Source: Alphaproteobacteria bacterium (GTDB lineage: Bacteria > Pseudomonadota > Alphaproteobacteria > UBA828). Taken from it: a stretch of 64,000 nt of DNA. Location of the stretch: the NCBI GenBank assembly GCA_022826665.1, contig JAJDUK010000076.1, positions 30,506-94,505 of the forward strand. The letters run 5' to 3'. The translations under genes and the position numbers were made by a program. This document shows, piece by piece, positions 1-8,703 of this stretch. Position 1 is the first letter of the stretch. Each line of letters begins with the position of its first letter. The notes under the pieces are model-generated. The model had not been told where the DNA came from, ran no database searches, and saw only the letters and a program-made list of their open reading frames with translations.

Positions 1-371
1 ACACCTGCACGTTCCTCTGGCTGGCAGCGGATGCCCCTGAACTGAGTTCGACCGCGCGCGATAGCTGTCGGGACCCCGGCAGCGAAGTCTTTCTGAGCGC
101 GGTCTCGGTCTGGGAGATTGCCATCAAGTATCGTCTCGGACGGCTGGCGCTGCCCGAGCCCCCGGCACGCTATGTGGTCAGCCGGCGAACCTGGCTGCAG
201 ATTGAGCCGCTCGCTTTCGATGAGGCCAGCGCGGTCCATGACGCACTCCTGCCAGCACATCATCGAGACCCTTTCGACCGGGCGCTCGTCTCACAGGCCA
301 TTCTCGGCGGTATGTCGATCGTGACTCCCGATACGGAGATCGGGCGCTACCCGGCGCCTGTCCTCTGGTAA
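1..371 (+). CDS. PIN-domain (VapC-like) ribonuclease, 5' truncated by window edge
   Basis: The reading frame is open from position 3 to the TAA at 369-371, so the start lies outside the window. The visible 122 residues contain the pattern SAVSVWEIAIKYRLGRL, a central HRDPFDRAL block and a terminal IVTPD, which is typical of the second half of PIN-domain toxins of the Sll0205/VapC type. In that family acidic residues, including the Asp of the FDRAL and TPD blocks, bind the metal used for RNA cleavage. Such proteins usually sit directly downstream of a small antitoxin gene; that position is off the left edge. It is a probable type II toxin, but RNase activity and partner are inference. Confidence 0.75.
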   Translation, partial: TCTFLWLAADAPELSSTARDSCRDPGSEVFLSAVSVWEIAIKYRLGRLALPEPPARYVVSRRTWLQIEPLAFDEASAVHDALLPAHHRDPFDRALVSQAILGGMSIVTPDTEIGRYPAPVLW

Positions 372-393
372 GGTCTGCCCCTTCAACGTTGGG

Positions 394-735
394 TCATGCC
401 TTGTCGGGATCGGTGGGTGGAGGCGACGTTTCGGCGTCGATCCAAGCGAGGTAGTTGGGATTGCCGCCCGTGATGGGCAGCGCGATCACGCAGGGGCAGG
501 CGTAGCTGTGCAGCGCCTTGACCTTGGCCGTGAGCGGCTCGACGAGGTCGGCGCGGGTCTTCACCCATAGCATGGCCTCGTCGCCTTCGCGGAGCGCACC
601 CTCCCACCAGTAGAAGGACGACACGGCCGGCACGATGTTGACCGACGCCGCGAGACGCGCTTCAACCAGCGCGCGGCCGATGGCCTCGGCCTCGGCGCGG
701 CTCGGGGTGGTCACGCATACGGCGACGTGCGCCAT
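394..735 (-). CDS. cutA: Divalent-cation tolerance protein CutA
   Basis: A 113-residue protein, the normal length for CutA, a small trimeric ferredoxin-fold protein linked to copper and other divalent-cation tolerance. The N-terminus MAHVAVCVTTPSRAEAEAIG, the LVEARLAASVNIVPAVSSFYWW block and a later LHSYACPCVIALPI core are the standard family signatures, and the tryptophan pair falls at the expected place. A purine-rich GGAGGGCAAGGG lies just before the ATG. It stands alone, convergent with the PIN gene and divergent from the DUF3486 gene. Biochemical function is poorly defined in the family, so the name is a family call. Confidence 0.93.
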   Translation of the reverse strand: MAHVAVCVTTPSRAEAEAIGRALVEARLAASVNIVPAVSSFYWWEGALREGDEAMLWVKTRADLVEPLTAKVKALHSYACPCVIALPITGGNPNYLAWIDAETSPPPTDPDKA

Positions 736-857
736 CCCTTGCCCTCCTTTGAAATCCGTGCGCCTGCCGACGATACCGCACGTCGCGCCCGGCAGACGAA
801 TGGTCCAGCGGCACCCATAAGGGGAGCGTAGCGTAGCCTCGTCACTCGCGAGTCACC

Positions 858-1428
858 GGACCATGGTGCGGTGCACAGCCTCCGGCGCCCGCTTCAGCAT
901 CGCGCCACACAACGCGAGAGGAGGCGAAATGAGCCGGCGTTCCACAATTGAGCTGTTGCCGCCCGAAATCCGCGCCGCCGTGGACGCGGCGATCGAGGAC
1001 GGCGCCACCATCGACGCCATCGCGGCGGTAATTCGCGCGCACGGCGCCGCGTGCTCGCGCTCGTCCGTGGGCCGCTACGTCAGGCGGAGGCGCGCGCAGC
1101 TCCGCCGGCAACGCGAGATCGACCGCGCCGCCAAGACCTGGGCGGCCGCCATCGTCGAGAGTGCCAGGGACGGCACCCGGCCGGTCGCGCTCGAGGCCGT
1201 GGGCGCGGCGGCAGCGATGACGGTGGCCACGCTCCAAAGGGACGGAGAACCGGTGGCGCCGATCGATGTCGCCCGCCTCGCCCTTGCTCTGCTACGCATC
1301 GAAGGCGCGGGCAAGCTGCTGGCGGAGCGCGAGCGGATGCCCCGTCCCGTCAGCGCTGACCGGCGCATGGGACGGAATCCTTTGGACGTAGACGGGAATC
1401 CCGCATGATCCCGGCTCGTGCCGCCTCA
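858..1428 (+). repeat. Dispersed element copy A, containing a DUF3486 gene
   Basis: The left end carries CCATGGTGCGGTGCAC (861-876), also found at 22374-22389 and, inverted, at 62179-62194. The right end has ATCCCGC at 1398-1404 and ATCCCGGCTC shortly after, matching by eye the right ends of the other two copies. Between these ends lies the DUF3486 gene, whose TGA stop (1406-1408) falls within the conserved right end. Terminal inverted repeats or target duplications were not recognised. Element boundaries are approximate and the mobile nature is inference. Confidence 0.5.
929..1408 (+). CDS. DUF3486 family protein (phage Mu gp27-like), orphan
   Basis: The start at 929 is chosen because AGAGGAGG lies 5-12 bases upstream and the family begins here; an in-frame ATG at 863 would add 22 poorly conserved residues. 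The protein is 159 residues. Residues 1-55 ([20 protein letters not shown], a [13 protein letters not shown] segment, then SSVGRYVRR) form the helix-turn-helix-like N-terminus typical of DUF3486, the Mu-like gp27 family thought to act as small terminase or packaging DNA-binding subunit. The rest is helical and basic. No large terminase, portal, Mom or transposase gene surrounds it, so it is either a prophage relic or the coding part of the repeat element that encloses it. Confidence 0.72.
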   Translation: MSRRSTIELLPPEIRAAVDAAIEDGATIDAIAAVIRAHGAACSRSSVGRYVRRRRAQLRRQREIDRAAKTWAAAIVESARDGTRPVALEAVGAAAAMTVATLQRDGEPVAPIDVARLALALLRIEGAGKLLAERERMPRPVSADRRMGRNPLDVDGNPA

Positions 1429-1632
1429 AAAAAGTGTGTTTCTTTCCCAAAATCCCAGGCCGGCGGCCCGCCTTTTCGAGAGGCCGGTGGCGAAAACGGA
1501 CGGGAACCCGCGTGTTGTCGGAATCACGGGTCTGCGATAGGGTGCAGCGGTGGCTCTGGGCGCGGAGTCGACGGTCCCGCCCCGAGCACCCTCATGATTG
1601 AGCGAGGGCCTAACGTGGGCGACAGCGGCAGC

Positions 1633-2610
1633 ATGCAGGTCATCCTGGCGGAGCCGAGGGGCTTTTGCGCAGGCGTCGAGCGGGCAATCGAGATCGTCGA
1701 GCGGGCGCTCGAAGTATTCGGCCCGCCGGTCTACGTCCGCCACGAAATCGTGCACAACAAGCGCGTGGTGGACGATCTGCGCAAGAAGGGCGCGGTCTTC
1801 GTCGAGGAGATCGACGAGGTGCCCGAGGGCGCGGTCACCATCTTCAGCGCCCACGGCGTCTCCGAGAAGGTGGAGAGCGAGGCCGCGGGCCGGAACCTGC
1901 CGGTGATCGACGCGACCTGTCCGCTGGTCGCCAAGGTGCACATCGAGGCCAGGCGCTACGAGCGCGAAGGCCGCGAGATCATCCTGATCGGCCACGACGG
2001 ACATCCCGAGGTCGAGGGTACCAGCGGCCGCGTGAAGAACGGGGTGCATATCGTCGCCACGCCGGCGGATGTTGCGAAGCTGGAGGTGGCCAACCCCGAC
2101 AAGGTGGCCTACGTCACCCAGACCACGCTCAGCGTGGACGACACGCGGGACGTGATCGAGGCGCTGACCTCGCGCTTCCCGAGCATCTCCGGCCCCGACG
2201 TGAAGGACATCTGCTACGCGACGCAGAACCGCCAGGCCTCAGTGCGCAAGCTCGCGGAAGACGTGGAGCTGATCCTCGTCGTGGGCGCACGCAACAGCTC
2301 CAACTCCAACCGCCTGCGGGAGATCGGCGAGGAGATGGGCGTGCCGACCCATCTGATCGACGACGCCCGCGACCTCGACCCGACGTGGTTCGACGGCGTG
2401 CGCCGCGTGGGCGTGACCGCCGGCGCGTCGGCGCCGGAAGAGCTGGTGCAGGACCTGGTCGCTCGGCTGCGCGAGATCAACGCGGTCGAGCTGCAGATCC
2501 AGGACGGGATCAAGGAGCGGGTGCGTTTCAAGCTGCCGGCCGAGCTGGTCGAGGCGAGCGGCAACGGCAAGGCGCAGGAGCCGACCGCCGGTGCGGCGCC
2601 TGCCGAGTAG
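1633..2610 (+). CDS. ispH: 4-hydroxy-3-methylbut-2-enyl diphosphate reductase (IspH/LytB)
   Basis: Last enzyme of the MEP isoprenoid pathway, converting HMBPP to IPP and DMAPP with a [4Fe-4S] cluster. From ATG 1633 the protein is 325 residues and its cluster cysteines fall at C12 (PRGFCAGV), C96 (IDATCPLV) and in the later ICYATQNRQ block, the same spacing as E. coli IspH, which decides this start. An upstream GTG at 1615 is preceded by GAGGG and could add six residues. The HGVS and [10 protein letters not shown] substrate-binding motifs are present. A roughly 30-residue low-complexity tail ends the protein. hpnH follows after 6 bases, consistent with cotranscription. Confidence 0.97.
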   Translation: MQVILAEPRGFCAGVERAIEIVERALEVFGPPVYVRHEIVHNKRVVDDLRKKGAVFVEEIDEVPEGAVTIFSAHGVSEKVESEAAGRNLPVIDATCPLVAKVHIEARRYEREGREIILIGHDGHPEVEGTSGRVKNGVHIVATPADVAKLEVANPDKVAYVTQTTLSVDDTRDVIEALTSRFPSISGPDVKDICYATQNRQASVRKLAEDVELILVVGARNSSNSNRLREIGEEMGVPTHLIDDARDLDPTWFDGVRRVGVTAGASAPEELVQDLVARLREINAVELQIQDGIKERVRFKLPAELVEASGNGKAQEPTAGAAPAE

Positions 2611-2616
2611 GGGCTC

Positions 2617-3789
2617 ATGTCCGTCCCGCTGATCCAGAAGATTCGCGTCGGCGCCTATATCGTCGGCAAGAAGCTCGCGGGCGAGAAGCGCTATCCGCTC
2701 GTGCTCATGCTGGAGCCGCTGTTCCGCTGCAACCTCGCGTGCCCCGGCTGCGGCAAGATCGACTACCCGCCCGAAATCCTGAACCAGCGCCTGAGCCTGG
2801 ACGAGTGCCTGCAGGCGGTGGACGAATGCGGCGCGCCGATGGTCTCGATCCCCGGCGGCGAGCCGCTGATCCACCCCGAGATCGGCGAGATCGTCTCCCA
2901 AATCATCGCGCGCAAGAAGTTCGTCTACCTCTGCACGAACGCGCTGCTGCTCAAGAAGAAGCTCGATCTCTTCACGCCGACCAAGTACCTGACCTTCTCG
3001 GTCCACCTCGACGGGCTGGAGGAGGAGCACGACCACGCGGTCGATCAGCCCGGCACGTTCAAGCGCGCGGTGGCGGCGATCAAGGAGGCCCGCAGCCGGG
3101 GCTTCCGCGTCAACGTCAACGCCACCGTGTTCGACGGCCACCCGGCGGAGCGGCTTGCGGAATTCTTCGACTTCGCGACGGACGAGCTGGGGGTGGAGGC
3201 GATCACGGTCTCGCCGGGCTACTCCTACGAGCGGGCGCCCGACCAGCAGCACTTCCTCAACCGCAGCAAGACCAAGGCGCTGTTCCGCGACATCTTCGCG
3301 CGCGGCGCGGGCAAGAAGTGGCGCTTCAGCCAGTCCAGCCTGTTCCTGGACTTCCTGGCCGGCAACCAGGATTTCCAGTGCACGCCCTGGGGCAACCCGA
3401 CCCGCAACGTCTTCGGCTGGCAGAAGCCCTGCTACCTGATCGGCGAGGGCTATACCGGGAGCTTCCGCGCACTGATGGAGGAGACCGACTGGGACTCCTA
3501 CGGCACCGGCCGCTACGAGAAGTGCGCGGACTGCATGGTCCACTGCGGCTACGAGCCGACGGCGGCGGAGCACTCCTTGTCGCGGCCCTGGGCGGCGCTG
3601 ATGGTCAAGCTGCGCGGGATCAGGACGACCGGGCCGATGGTGCCGGAGATCGACCTGACCAAGGCGCGGCCGGCCCAGTACATGTTCGACCGGCACGTGC
3701 AGGATAAGCTGCGCGAGATTCGCCTCGCCGAAGAGGCGGCCTCAGAGGTCCGCGAGAAGGGGCGCCAACCGGCGACCAACGCGGCGTAG
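2617..3789 (+). CDS. hpnH: Radical SAM adenosyl-hopene synthase HpnH
   Basis: HpnH joins the 5'-deoxyadenosyl radical to diploptene to give adenosylhopane, the first step of extended bacteriohopanepolyol synthesis. The 390-residue protein carries the radical SAM triad C38-x3-C42-x2-C45 (FRCNLACPGCG), a GGEP motif after it, and a C-terminal cysteine-rich SPASM-like zone (YEKCADCMVHCGYEP). Length and N-terminus (MSVPLIQKIRVGAYIVGKKL) match the family. It lies 6 bases after ispH. Its last 48 bases overlap the 3' end of the convergent hpnG. Confidence 0.96.
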   Translation: MSVPLIQKIRVGAYIVGKKLAGEKRYPLVLMLEPLFRCNLACPGCGKIDYPPEILNQRLSLDECLQAVDECGAPMVSIPGGEPLIHPEIGEIVSQIIARKKFVYLCTNALLLKKKLDLFTPTKYLTFSVHLDGLEEEHDHAVDQPGTFKRAVAAIKEARSRGFRVNVNATVFDGHPAERLAEFFDFATDELGVEAITVSPGYSYERAPDQQHFLNRSKTKALFRDIFARGAGKKWRFSQSSLFLDFLAGNQDFQCTPWGNPTRNVFGWQKPCYLIGEGYTGSFRALMEETDWDSYGTGRYEKCADCMVHCGYEPTAAEHSLSRPWAALMVKLRGIRTTGPMVPEIDLTKARPAQYMFDRHVQDKLREIRLAEEAASEVREKGRQPATNAA

Positions 3790-4524
3790 CCGGCGCATCG
3801 CCTGCGCTCCGTCGAGCGCGAGCGTCAGCATATCCATGCACTCCCACGGGCGCCGCAGCAGCGCGCCCGCGATCGCGCCGCCGTCGATGCGGCCGTCCTC
3901 GGTAACTCCGACAATGGCCGCTCGCGGAAGCGCCCGGTTGCTCGGGTCGCTGACGACGCGGATCACCACGAAGGGCACGCTAGCCGCCGCCGCAGCGCGG
4001 GCGACGACGTGGCTCTCCATGTCCGCGGCCCTGGCGCGGGTCTGTGCGAAGAGCGAGAGCTTCTGGTCGCCGTACGTCAACGGGTGGTCGACGCCGGCGA
4101 GCGCGCCGCCTTCGGCGCGTTCCCCGAGACCCTGGGAAAGCGCCTCGCGCACGGTGGCATCCACCGGCAGGTAGTCCTCTTCCGGCGGCGGCTCCGGCGG
4201 GCCTCGCCCCTCCTCTCGCCTGAAGGAGGTCATGCGCTGGAGCTGGTCGCGCACGCCGCCGCGGTCGGGCGCCTCGACCTCGCCCTCGTGAGCGATCACC
4301 GACTCAGGCAGAAGCAGAGTGCCGGGGCCGAGGCGCGGATCGATCCCGGCGGCGAGGCCGTAGCTCACCAGCAGCCGCACGCCGCCCGCGACCATCGCAT
4401 CGGCCGCCTGTGCCGCGCGCGCGGGGTCGGCCGCCGAGACCGCGATCCGGAAATCGCCCTCGGGCAGGGTCGCGGCCTCCGCCACGAGGCCCGTGACGAT
4501 GCCGATGCGGGACCGGTCAGCCAT
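3742..4524 (-). CDS. hpnG: Hopanoid phosphorylase HpnG (adenosylhopane nucleosidase family)
   Basis: HpnG removes adenine from adenosylhopane to yield ribosylhopane, directly after HpnH. The 260-residue protein has the purine-nucleoside-phosphorylase-type fold pattern: N-terminal GIVTGLVAEA, a VRLLVSYGLAAGIDPRLGPGT strand-loop (20+ residues shared with the family), and the DMESHVVARAAA motif with its conserved Met-Glu. The ATG at 4522-4524 lies 23 bases after the shc stop on the same strand, so shc-hpnG is likely one transcript. Its stop lies within hpnH, giving a 48-base convergent overlap. Confidence 0.9.
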   Translation of the reverse strand: MADRSRIGIVTGLVAEAATLPEGDFRIAVSAADPARAAQAADAMVAGGVRLLVSYGLAAGIDPRLGPGTLLLPESVIAHEGEVEAPDRGGVRDQLQRMTSFRREEGRGPPEPPPEEDYLPVDATVREALSQGLGERAEGGALAGVDHPLTYGDQKLSLFAQTRARAADMESHVVARAAAAASVPFVVIRVVSDPSNRALPRAAIVGVTEDGRIDGGAIAGALLRRPWECMDMLTLALDGAQAMRRLRRVGRRLAPLLADL

Positions 4525-4547
4525 GGCGTGCCCGGTCGTCTGGGTTG

Positions 4548-6539
4548 CTACATGCCGTAGCGCGGGCGGTGGTCGTTGCCGCGCGTGAGCGAGCGGTAGC
4601 GTGCCAGCGCCCACAGCGGGAAGTAGGCGCTGTAGCCGTGGTAGCGGAGGTAGAAGACGCGCGGGAAGCCGACCGCGGTGTAGTCGTCCTCCAGCCACTT
4701 CGCACCGTCGCGCTCGGCGCCGCAGAGATAGTCGATGCCGCGCCGCACCGCGTCGCTCCCGACCTCGCCCGCGGCCATGAGCGCGAGCAGCGCCCACGCG
4801 GTCTGCGACGGGGTCGAGACCACGTCGAACGCGCGTTCGATGCGCTCGGCGTAGTAGCTGTCCCCGGTCTCGCCCCAGCCGCCGTCGGCGCGCTGCTTGG
4901 CTTCGAGCCAGGCGACGGCCTTGCGGACGGCGGGCGAGGCCGGGTCTTCGCCGGCGGCGTTCAGGGCGCAGAGCACCGACCAGGTGCCGTAGATGTAGTT
5001 GGTGCCCCAGCGGCCGAACCAGGAGCCGTTCTCCTCATGCTCCGCGAGGAGATAGGCGAGCCCCTTGGCGACGGTCTCGTGCTCGCGCGCATAGCCGATC
5101 TGACAGAGGAAGCTCACGCAGCGCGCGCTGACATCGGCGGTCGCGGGGTCGAGCAGGGCGCCATGGTCGGCGAAGGGAATGTGGTTGAGCGCGTAGTGCT
5201 CGTTCTCGGCGTCGAAGGAGCCCCAGCCGCCGTTCTCGTTCTGCATGGCGATGATCCACGCGGCTGCCCGCTCGATCGCCTCGCGGTGCGCCTCGGGATC
5301 GGCGCGGTGGAGCGCCATCGCCACCACCGCCGTGTCGTCCACGTCGGGGTAATGGTCGTTGCGGTACTGGAAGGCCCAGCCTCCCGGCGGGGCGTTCGGC
5401 CGCATGGCGGCCCAGTCGCCCGCGAGATCGCAGATCTGCAGGTCGGCGAGCCAGGGGAGGGAATCGTCCGCCGCGCGGCGGTCCTGCTCACCGCCGCATT
5501 CCATGAGACTGTGCGCGGCGAGCCCGGTATCCCAGACCGGCGAGACGCAGGGCTGGCAGTACTGGCTTCCGTTCGTGGGCTCGGTCAGTAGGAGGTCGAT
5601 CGCGCGGCGGGCGGTGCGGCGCGGCGGATGATCGGGCCCGTAGCCTAGGGCATCGAAGGCCATGACCACGTTGGCCATCGGCGGGAAGATCGCGCCCAGG
5701 CCGTCCTCCCCGTTGAGGCGCGTCATGCACCAGTCGAGCGCCTTGTCGATCGCGCCGCGGCGTACCCTGCCCGGTATCGCCTTCTCGCCGACCGTGAGCG
5801 CACGGTCGAGGGTCAGGAAGGACCACTGCGTGAGGGTCTCCCTCGGGAAATAGTGCCATTCCCGCTCCGGCGGGGTCGTGAACAGCTCGGCGATGCCGAC
5901 GCCCCGCGGGTTCTTGGCGCGAGGTTTGAGCGCGAGCAGGATCGTGAGCGGCACGATGGTGGTGCGCGACCAGTAGGAGACCTTGTCCAGGTGGAAGGGG
6001 AACCAGCGCGGCAGATTTATGATCTCCACCGGCATCGCCGGCGCGGCGCGCCACGGCACCTGGCCGAAGAGCGCGAGCGTGATCCGCGTGAACACGTTGC
6101 AGCGCGCGGCGCCGCCGGCGGCGAGCACGGCCTTGCGCGCGCGGGCCATGTGCGGCGCCTCCGGGTCGTCGCCGATCAGCTTGAGGGCGTAGTAGGCCTT
6201 GACGGTGCAGCTGATGTCGAAGGCGCCGCCGCGGAAAAGGGGCCAGCCGCCGTGATCGGCCTGGCGGCTGCGGATGTAGGTGCCGAGGCGCGCCTCGGTC
6301 TCGGGATCGAGCTCGTCGAGGAAGTGGTTGAGGAGGACGTACTCGGCCGGGATGGTCGCGTCGGCCTCGAGCTCGAACAGCCAGTGGCCGTCGTCATGTT
6401 GGAGGTCGCGCAGGCCGGCGGCAGCGTCCTCGATGACCTTCTCGATATCGGGGGCGGGAACGGTGCCGTCCAGACTGTCCGACGGCTGGCGGACGATGGT
6501 TTCACTCCGCCGGTCCGGTCCGGCGCGCGCAACCTCCAT
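4548..6539 (-). CDS. shc: Squalene-hopene cyclase
   Basis: Cyclises squalene to hopene/hopanol, the committed hopanoid step, as a monotopic membrane enzyme. The 663-residue protein has the catalytic DVDDTA motif at residues 399-404 and several QW-type repeats, for example QADHGGW, QNENGGWGSF and QRADGGWGETGDSYY, which are diagnostic of triterpene cyclases. The N-terminal 30 residues are a divergent extension before a first helix rich in LQHDDGHW. dxs lies 5 bases upstream on the same strand and hpnG 23 bases downstream. Squalene-forming hpnCDE genes are not in the window. Confidence 0.97.
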   Translation of the reverse strand: MEVARAGPDRRSETIVRQPSDSLDGTVPAPDIEKVIEDAAAGLRDLQHDDGHWLFELEADATIPAEYVLLNHFLDELDPETEARLGTYIRSRQADHGGWPLFRGGAFDISCTVKAYYALKLIGDDPEAPHMARARKAVLAAGGAARCNVFTRITLALFGQVPWRAAPAMPVEIINLPRWFPFHLDKVSYWSRTTIVPLTILLALKPRAKNPRGVGIAELFTTPPEREWHYFPRETLTQWSFLTLDRALTVGEKAIPGRVRRGAIDKALDWCMTRLNGEDGLGAIFPPMANVVMAFDALGYGPDHPPRRTARRAIDLLLTEPTNGSQYCQPCVSPVWDTGLAAHSLMECGGEQDRRAADDSLPWLADLQICDLAGDWAAMRPNAPPGGWAFQYRNDHYPDVDDTAVVAMALHRADPEAHREAIERAAAWIIAMQNENGGWGSFDAENEHYALNHIPFADHGALLDPATADVSARCVSFLCQIGYAREHETVAKGLAYLLAEHEENGSWFGRWGTNYIYGTWSVLCALNAAGEDPASPAVRKAVAWLEAKQRADGGWGETGDSYYAERIERAFDVVSTPSQTAWALLALMAAGEVGSDAVRRGIDYLCGAERDGAKWLEDDYTAVGFPRVFYLRYHGYSAYFPLWALARYRSLTRGNDHRPRYGM

Positions 6540-6544
6540 GGGCG

Positions 6545-8458
6545 TCAGGCGCGTTGCGGCAGGGTGGCCGAGTTGCTGCCGAGCGCGCCGAGCGCCGTGT
6601 CGACGATGTCGCGCGCGGTCAGCCCCGCGTCCTCGTACATGCCGGCGGGCGTGCCGTGGGCCACGAAGCGGTCGGGCAGCAGCATCGGCCGGATCTTGAG
6701 GCCGGAGTCGAGGAAGCCTGCCGTAGCCAGGAACTGCATGACGTGCGCGCCGAAGCCGCCGATCGAGCCTTCCTCGATGGTAATCACCACCTCGTGCTCC
6801 CGCGCCAGCCGGCGGATCAGGTCTTCGTCCAGCGGCTTGGCGAAGCGGGCATCGGCGACGGTGGTGGAGAGCCCCCGCGTCTGCAGCTCGTCGGCCGCAG
6901 CCAGGGCCTCATGCAGGCGGGCGCCGAGGGAGAGGATCGCGATCGCCGTGCCCTCGCGCACGATTCGCCCCTTGCCGATCTCCAGCATCTTGGGCGTCTC
7001 CGGCAGCGGCACGCCCACGCCCTCGCCGCGCGGATAGCGGAAGGCGCTCGGGCAGTCGTCGAGCTTCGCAGCCGTGTGCACCATGTGGACGAGCTCGGCC
7101 TCGTCCGCCGCAGCCATGACGACGAAGCCCGGCAGGGTCGCGAGATAGGTGATGTCGAAGCTGCCGGCGTGCGTGGGGCCGTCGGCGCCGACCAGGCCGG
7201 CGCGGTCGATGGCGAAGCGGACCGGCAGCTTCTGAATCGCGACGTCGTGCACGATCTGGTCATAGGCGCGCTGCAGGAAGGTGGAATAGATCGCGGCGAA
7301 GGGTCTTAGGCCTTCCGTCGCCATGCCCGCCGCGAAGGTGACGCAGTGCTGCTCCGCGATGCCCACGTCGAAGCAGCGGTCGGGATGCGCCTTCGCGAAC
7401 TTGTCGAGCCCGGTGCCGGACGGCATGGCGGCGGTGAGCGCCACGATCTTCTCGTCGCGGTCGGCCTCCTTGATCAGGCTCTGGGCGAACACGCTGGTGT
7501 AGCTCGGCGCCTTGGCCTTGCCCTTCTTCTGCTCGCCCGTCACCACGTCGAACTTGCCGAGGGCGTGGCCGCGATCCGGCGCGTTCTCCGCCGGCTCGTA
7601 GCCCTTGCCCTTGCTGGTGACGACGTGGAGCAGCACCGGCCCCGGCGTCTCGTCCTTGCGCACGTTGCGCAGCACCGGAACCAGATGGTCAAGATTGTGG
7701 CCGTCGATGGGCCCGATATAGAAGAAGCCCAGCTCCTCGAAGAGCGTGCCGCCGGTGACCATGCCGCGGGAATATTCCTCGGCCCGCATCGCGGCGTCGC
7801 CCATCGCCTTGGGCAGTCTGCGCGCCCACTGCTTGCCGAGCTCGCGCAGGCTGCGGAACTGGTGGCTGGAGAGCAGCCGCGAGAGGTAGGCGTTGAGCGC
7901 GCCCACCGCCGGCGCGATCGACATCTCGTTGTCGTTGAGGATGACGATGAGGCGCGGCGGCATCGAGCCCGCGTTGTTCATCGCCTCGTAGGCCATGCCG
8001 CCGGACATGGCGCCGTCGCCGATGACGCAGATGACGTTGCGCGGCTCGCCCGTGAGCCCGCTCGCCACCGCCATGCCGAGGCCGGCGGAGATCGAGGTGG
8101 AGGAATGCGCCGCGCCGAAGGGGTCGTACTCGCTCTCGGTCCGCTTGGTGAAGCCATAGAGCCCGCCCGGCTGGCGGATGGTGCGGATGCGTTCGCGCCG
8201 CCCGGTGATGATCTTGTGCGGGTAGGACTGGTGGCCCACGTCCCAGATCAGGCGATCGCGCGGGGTGTCGAACACATGGTGGAGGGCCACCGTCAGCTCG
8301 ACCACGCCAAGCCCTGCGCCCAGATGGCCGCCGGTCACCGAGACGGCGTCGACGGTTTCGGCGCGAAGCTCCTCTGCAACCTTCTTGAGCTCCTTGACCG
8401 AAAGGCTGCGCAGGTCTTCGGGGCTCTTCACGCGGTCCAGATGCGGCGTCTCCGGCAT
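6545..8458 (-). CDS. dxs: 1-deoxy-D-xylulose-5-phosphate synthase
   Basis: First MEP-pathway enzyme, a thiamine-diphosphate transketolase that condenses pyruvate and glyceraldehyde 3-phosphate. From ATG 8458 (preceded by GGGAGAGGGAG, which decides the start) the protein is 637 residues. Visible signatures are [32 protein letters not shown], the TPP-binding GDGAMSGG near residues 147-154, and the C-terminal transketolase block [17 protein letters not shown]. It heads the minus-strand run dxs-shc-hpnG, physically linking precursor supply to hopanoid synthesis. Confidence 0.97.
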   Translation of the reverse strand: MPETPHLDRVKSPEDLRSLSVKELKKVAEELRAETVDAVSVTGGHLGAGLGVVELTVALHHVFDTPRDRLIWDVGHQSYPHKIITGRRERIRTIRQPGGLYGFTKRTESEYDPFGAAHSSTSISAGLGMAVASGLTGEPRNVICVIGDGAMSGGMAYEAMNNAGSMPPRLIVILNDNEMSIAPAVGALNAYLSRLLSSHQFRSLRELGKQWARRLPKAMGDAAMRAEEYSRGMVTGGTLFEELGFFYIGPIDGHNLDHLVPVLRNVRKDETPGPVLLHVVTSKGKGYEPAENAPDRGHALGKFDVVTGEQKKGKAKAPSYTSVFAQSLIKEADRDEKIVALTAAMPSGTGLDKFAKAHPDRCFDVGIAEQHCVTFAAGMATEGLRPFAAIYSTFLQRAYDQIVHDVAIQKLPVRFAIDRAGLVGADGPTHAGSFDITYLATLPGFVVMAAADEAELVHMVHTAAKLDDCPSAFRYPRGEGVGVPLPETPKMLEIGKGRIVREGTAIAILSLGARLHEALAAADELQTRGLSTTVADARFAKPLDEDLIRRLAREHEVVITIEEGSIGGFGAHVMQFLATAGFLDSGLKIRPMLLPDRFVAHGTPAGMYEDAGLTARDIVDTALGALGSNSATLPQRA

Positions 8459-8617
8459 GGCTCCCTCTCCCAGTCGAGTCACCGTTCGGCCCGTCGCGCG
8501 ACGCGATTCTCACGAGACCAACATGACAACCGTACTACAACGGACATAGGCGTCAATCGACCTGTCATAGGCCGCCGTCGTGAGTGCGTGAGCGCGATTT
8601 GGGCCAGCCTCGGGCGC

Positions 8618-8623
8618 TATAAT
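8618..8623 (+). promoter_or_regulatory. Candidate -10 element upstream of the transaminase gene
   Basis: A perfect TATAAT lies in the 245-base spacer between dxs (-) and the transaminase (+), 80 bases before the latter's ATG. The hexamer 17 bases upstream is CGATTT, a poor -35. In such GC-rich DNA a perfect -10 is uncommon, but the assignment is weak. The rest of the spacer shows no gene or clear operator. Confidence 0.3.
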
Positions 8624-8703
8624 TGCACCCTGCGGCGCCTTGGGGAAGGCAGTCTGCCGATGTATCCTGAGGTCTCGTCCAAGCCCTTGAGCCAGCCCTA
8701 AAA

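Noticed and set aside
863..928. Upstream ATG 863 as the current start of the DUF3486 protein
   Set aside because: The extra 22 residues match repeat ends rather than the protein family, and a strong ribosome site precedes ATG 929.
1..1428. Prophage or genomic island at the left edge
   Set aside because: Only one phage-type gene is present and cutA and ispH flank it; no integrase, capsid or packaging genes.
1665..3707. Long open frame in another phase across ispH and hpnH
   Set aside because: It crosses two well-supported genes and its translation is Arg/Gly-rich without motifs.
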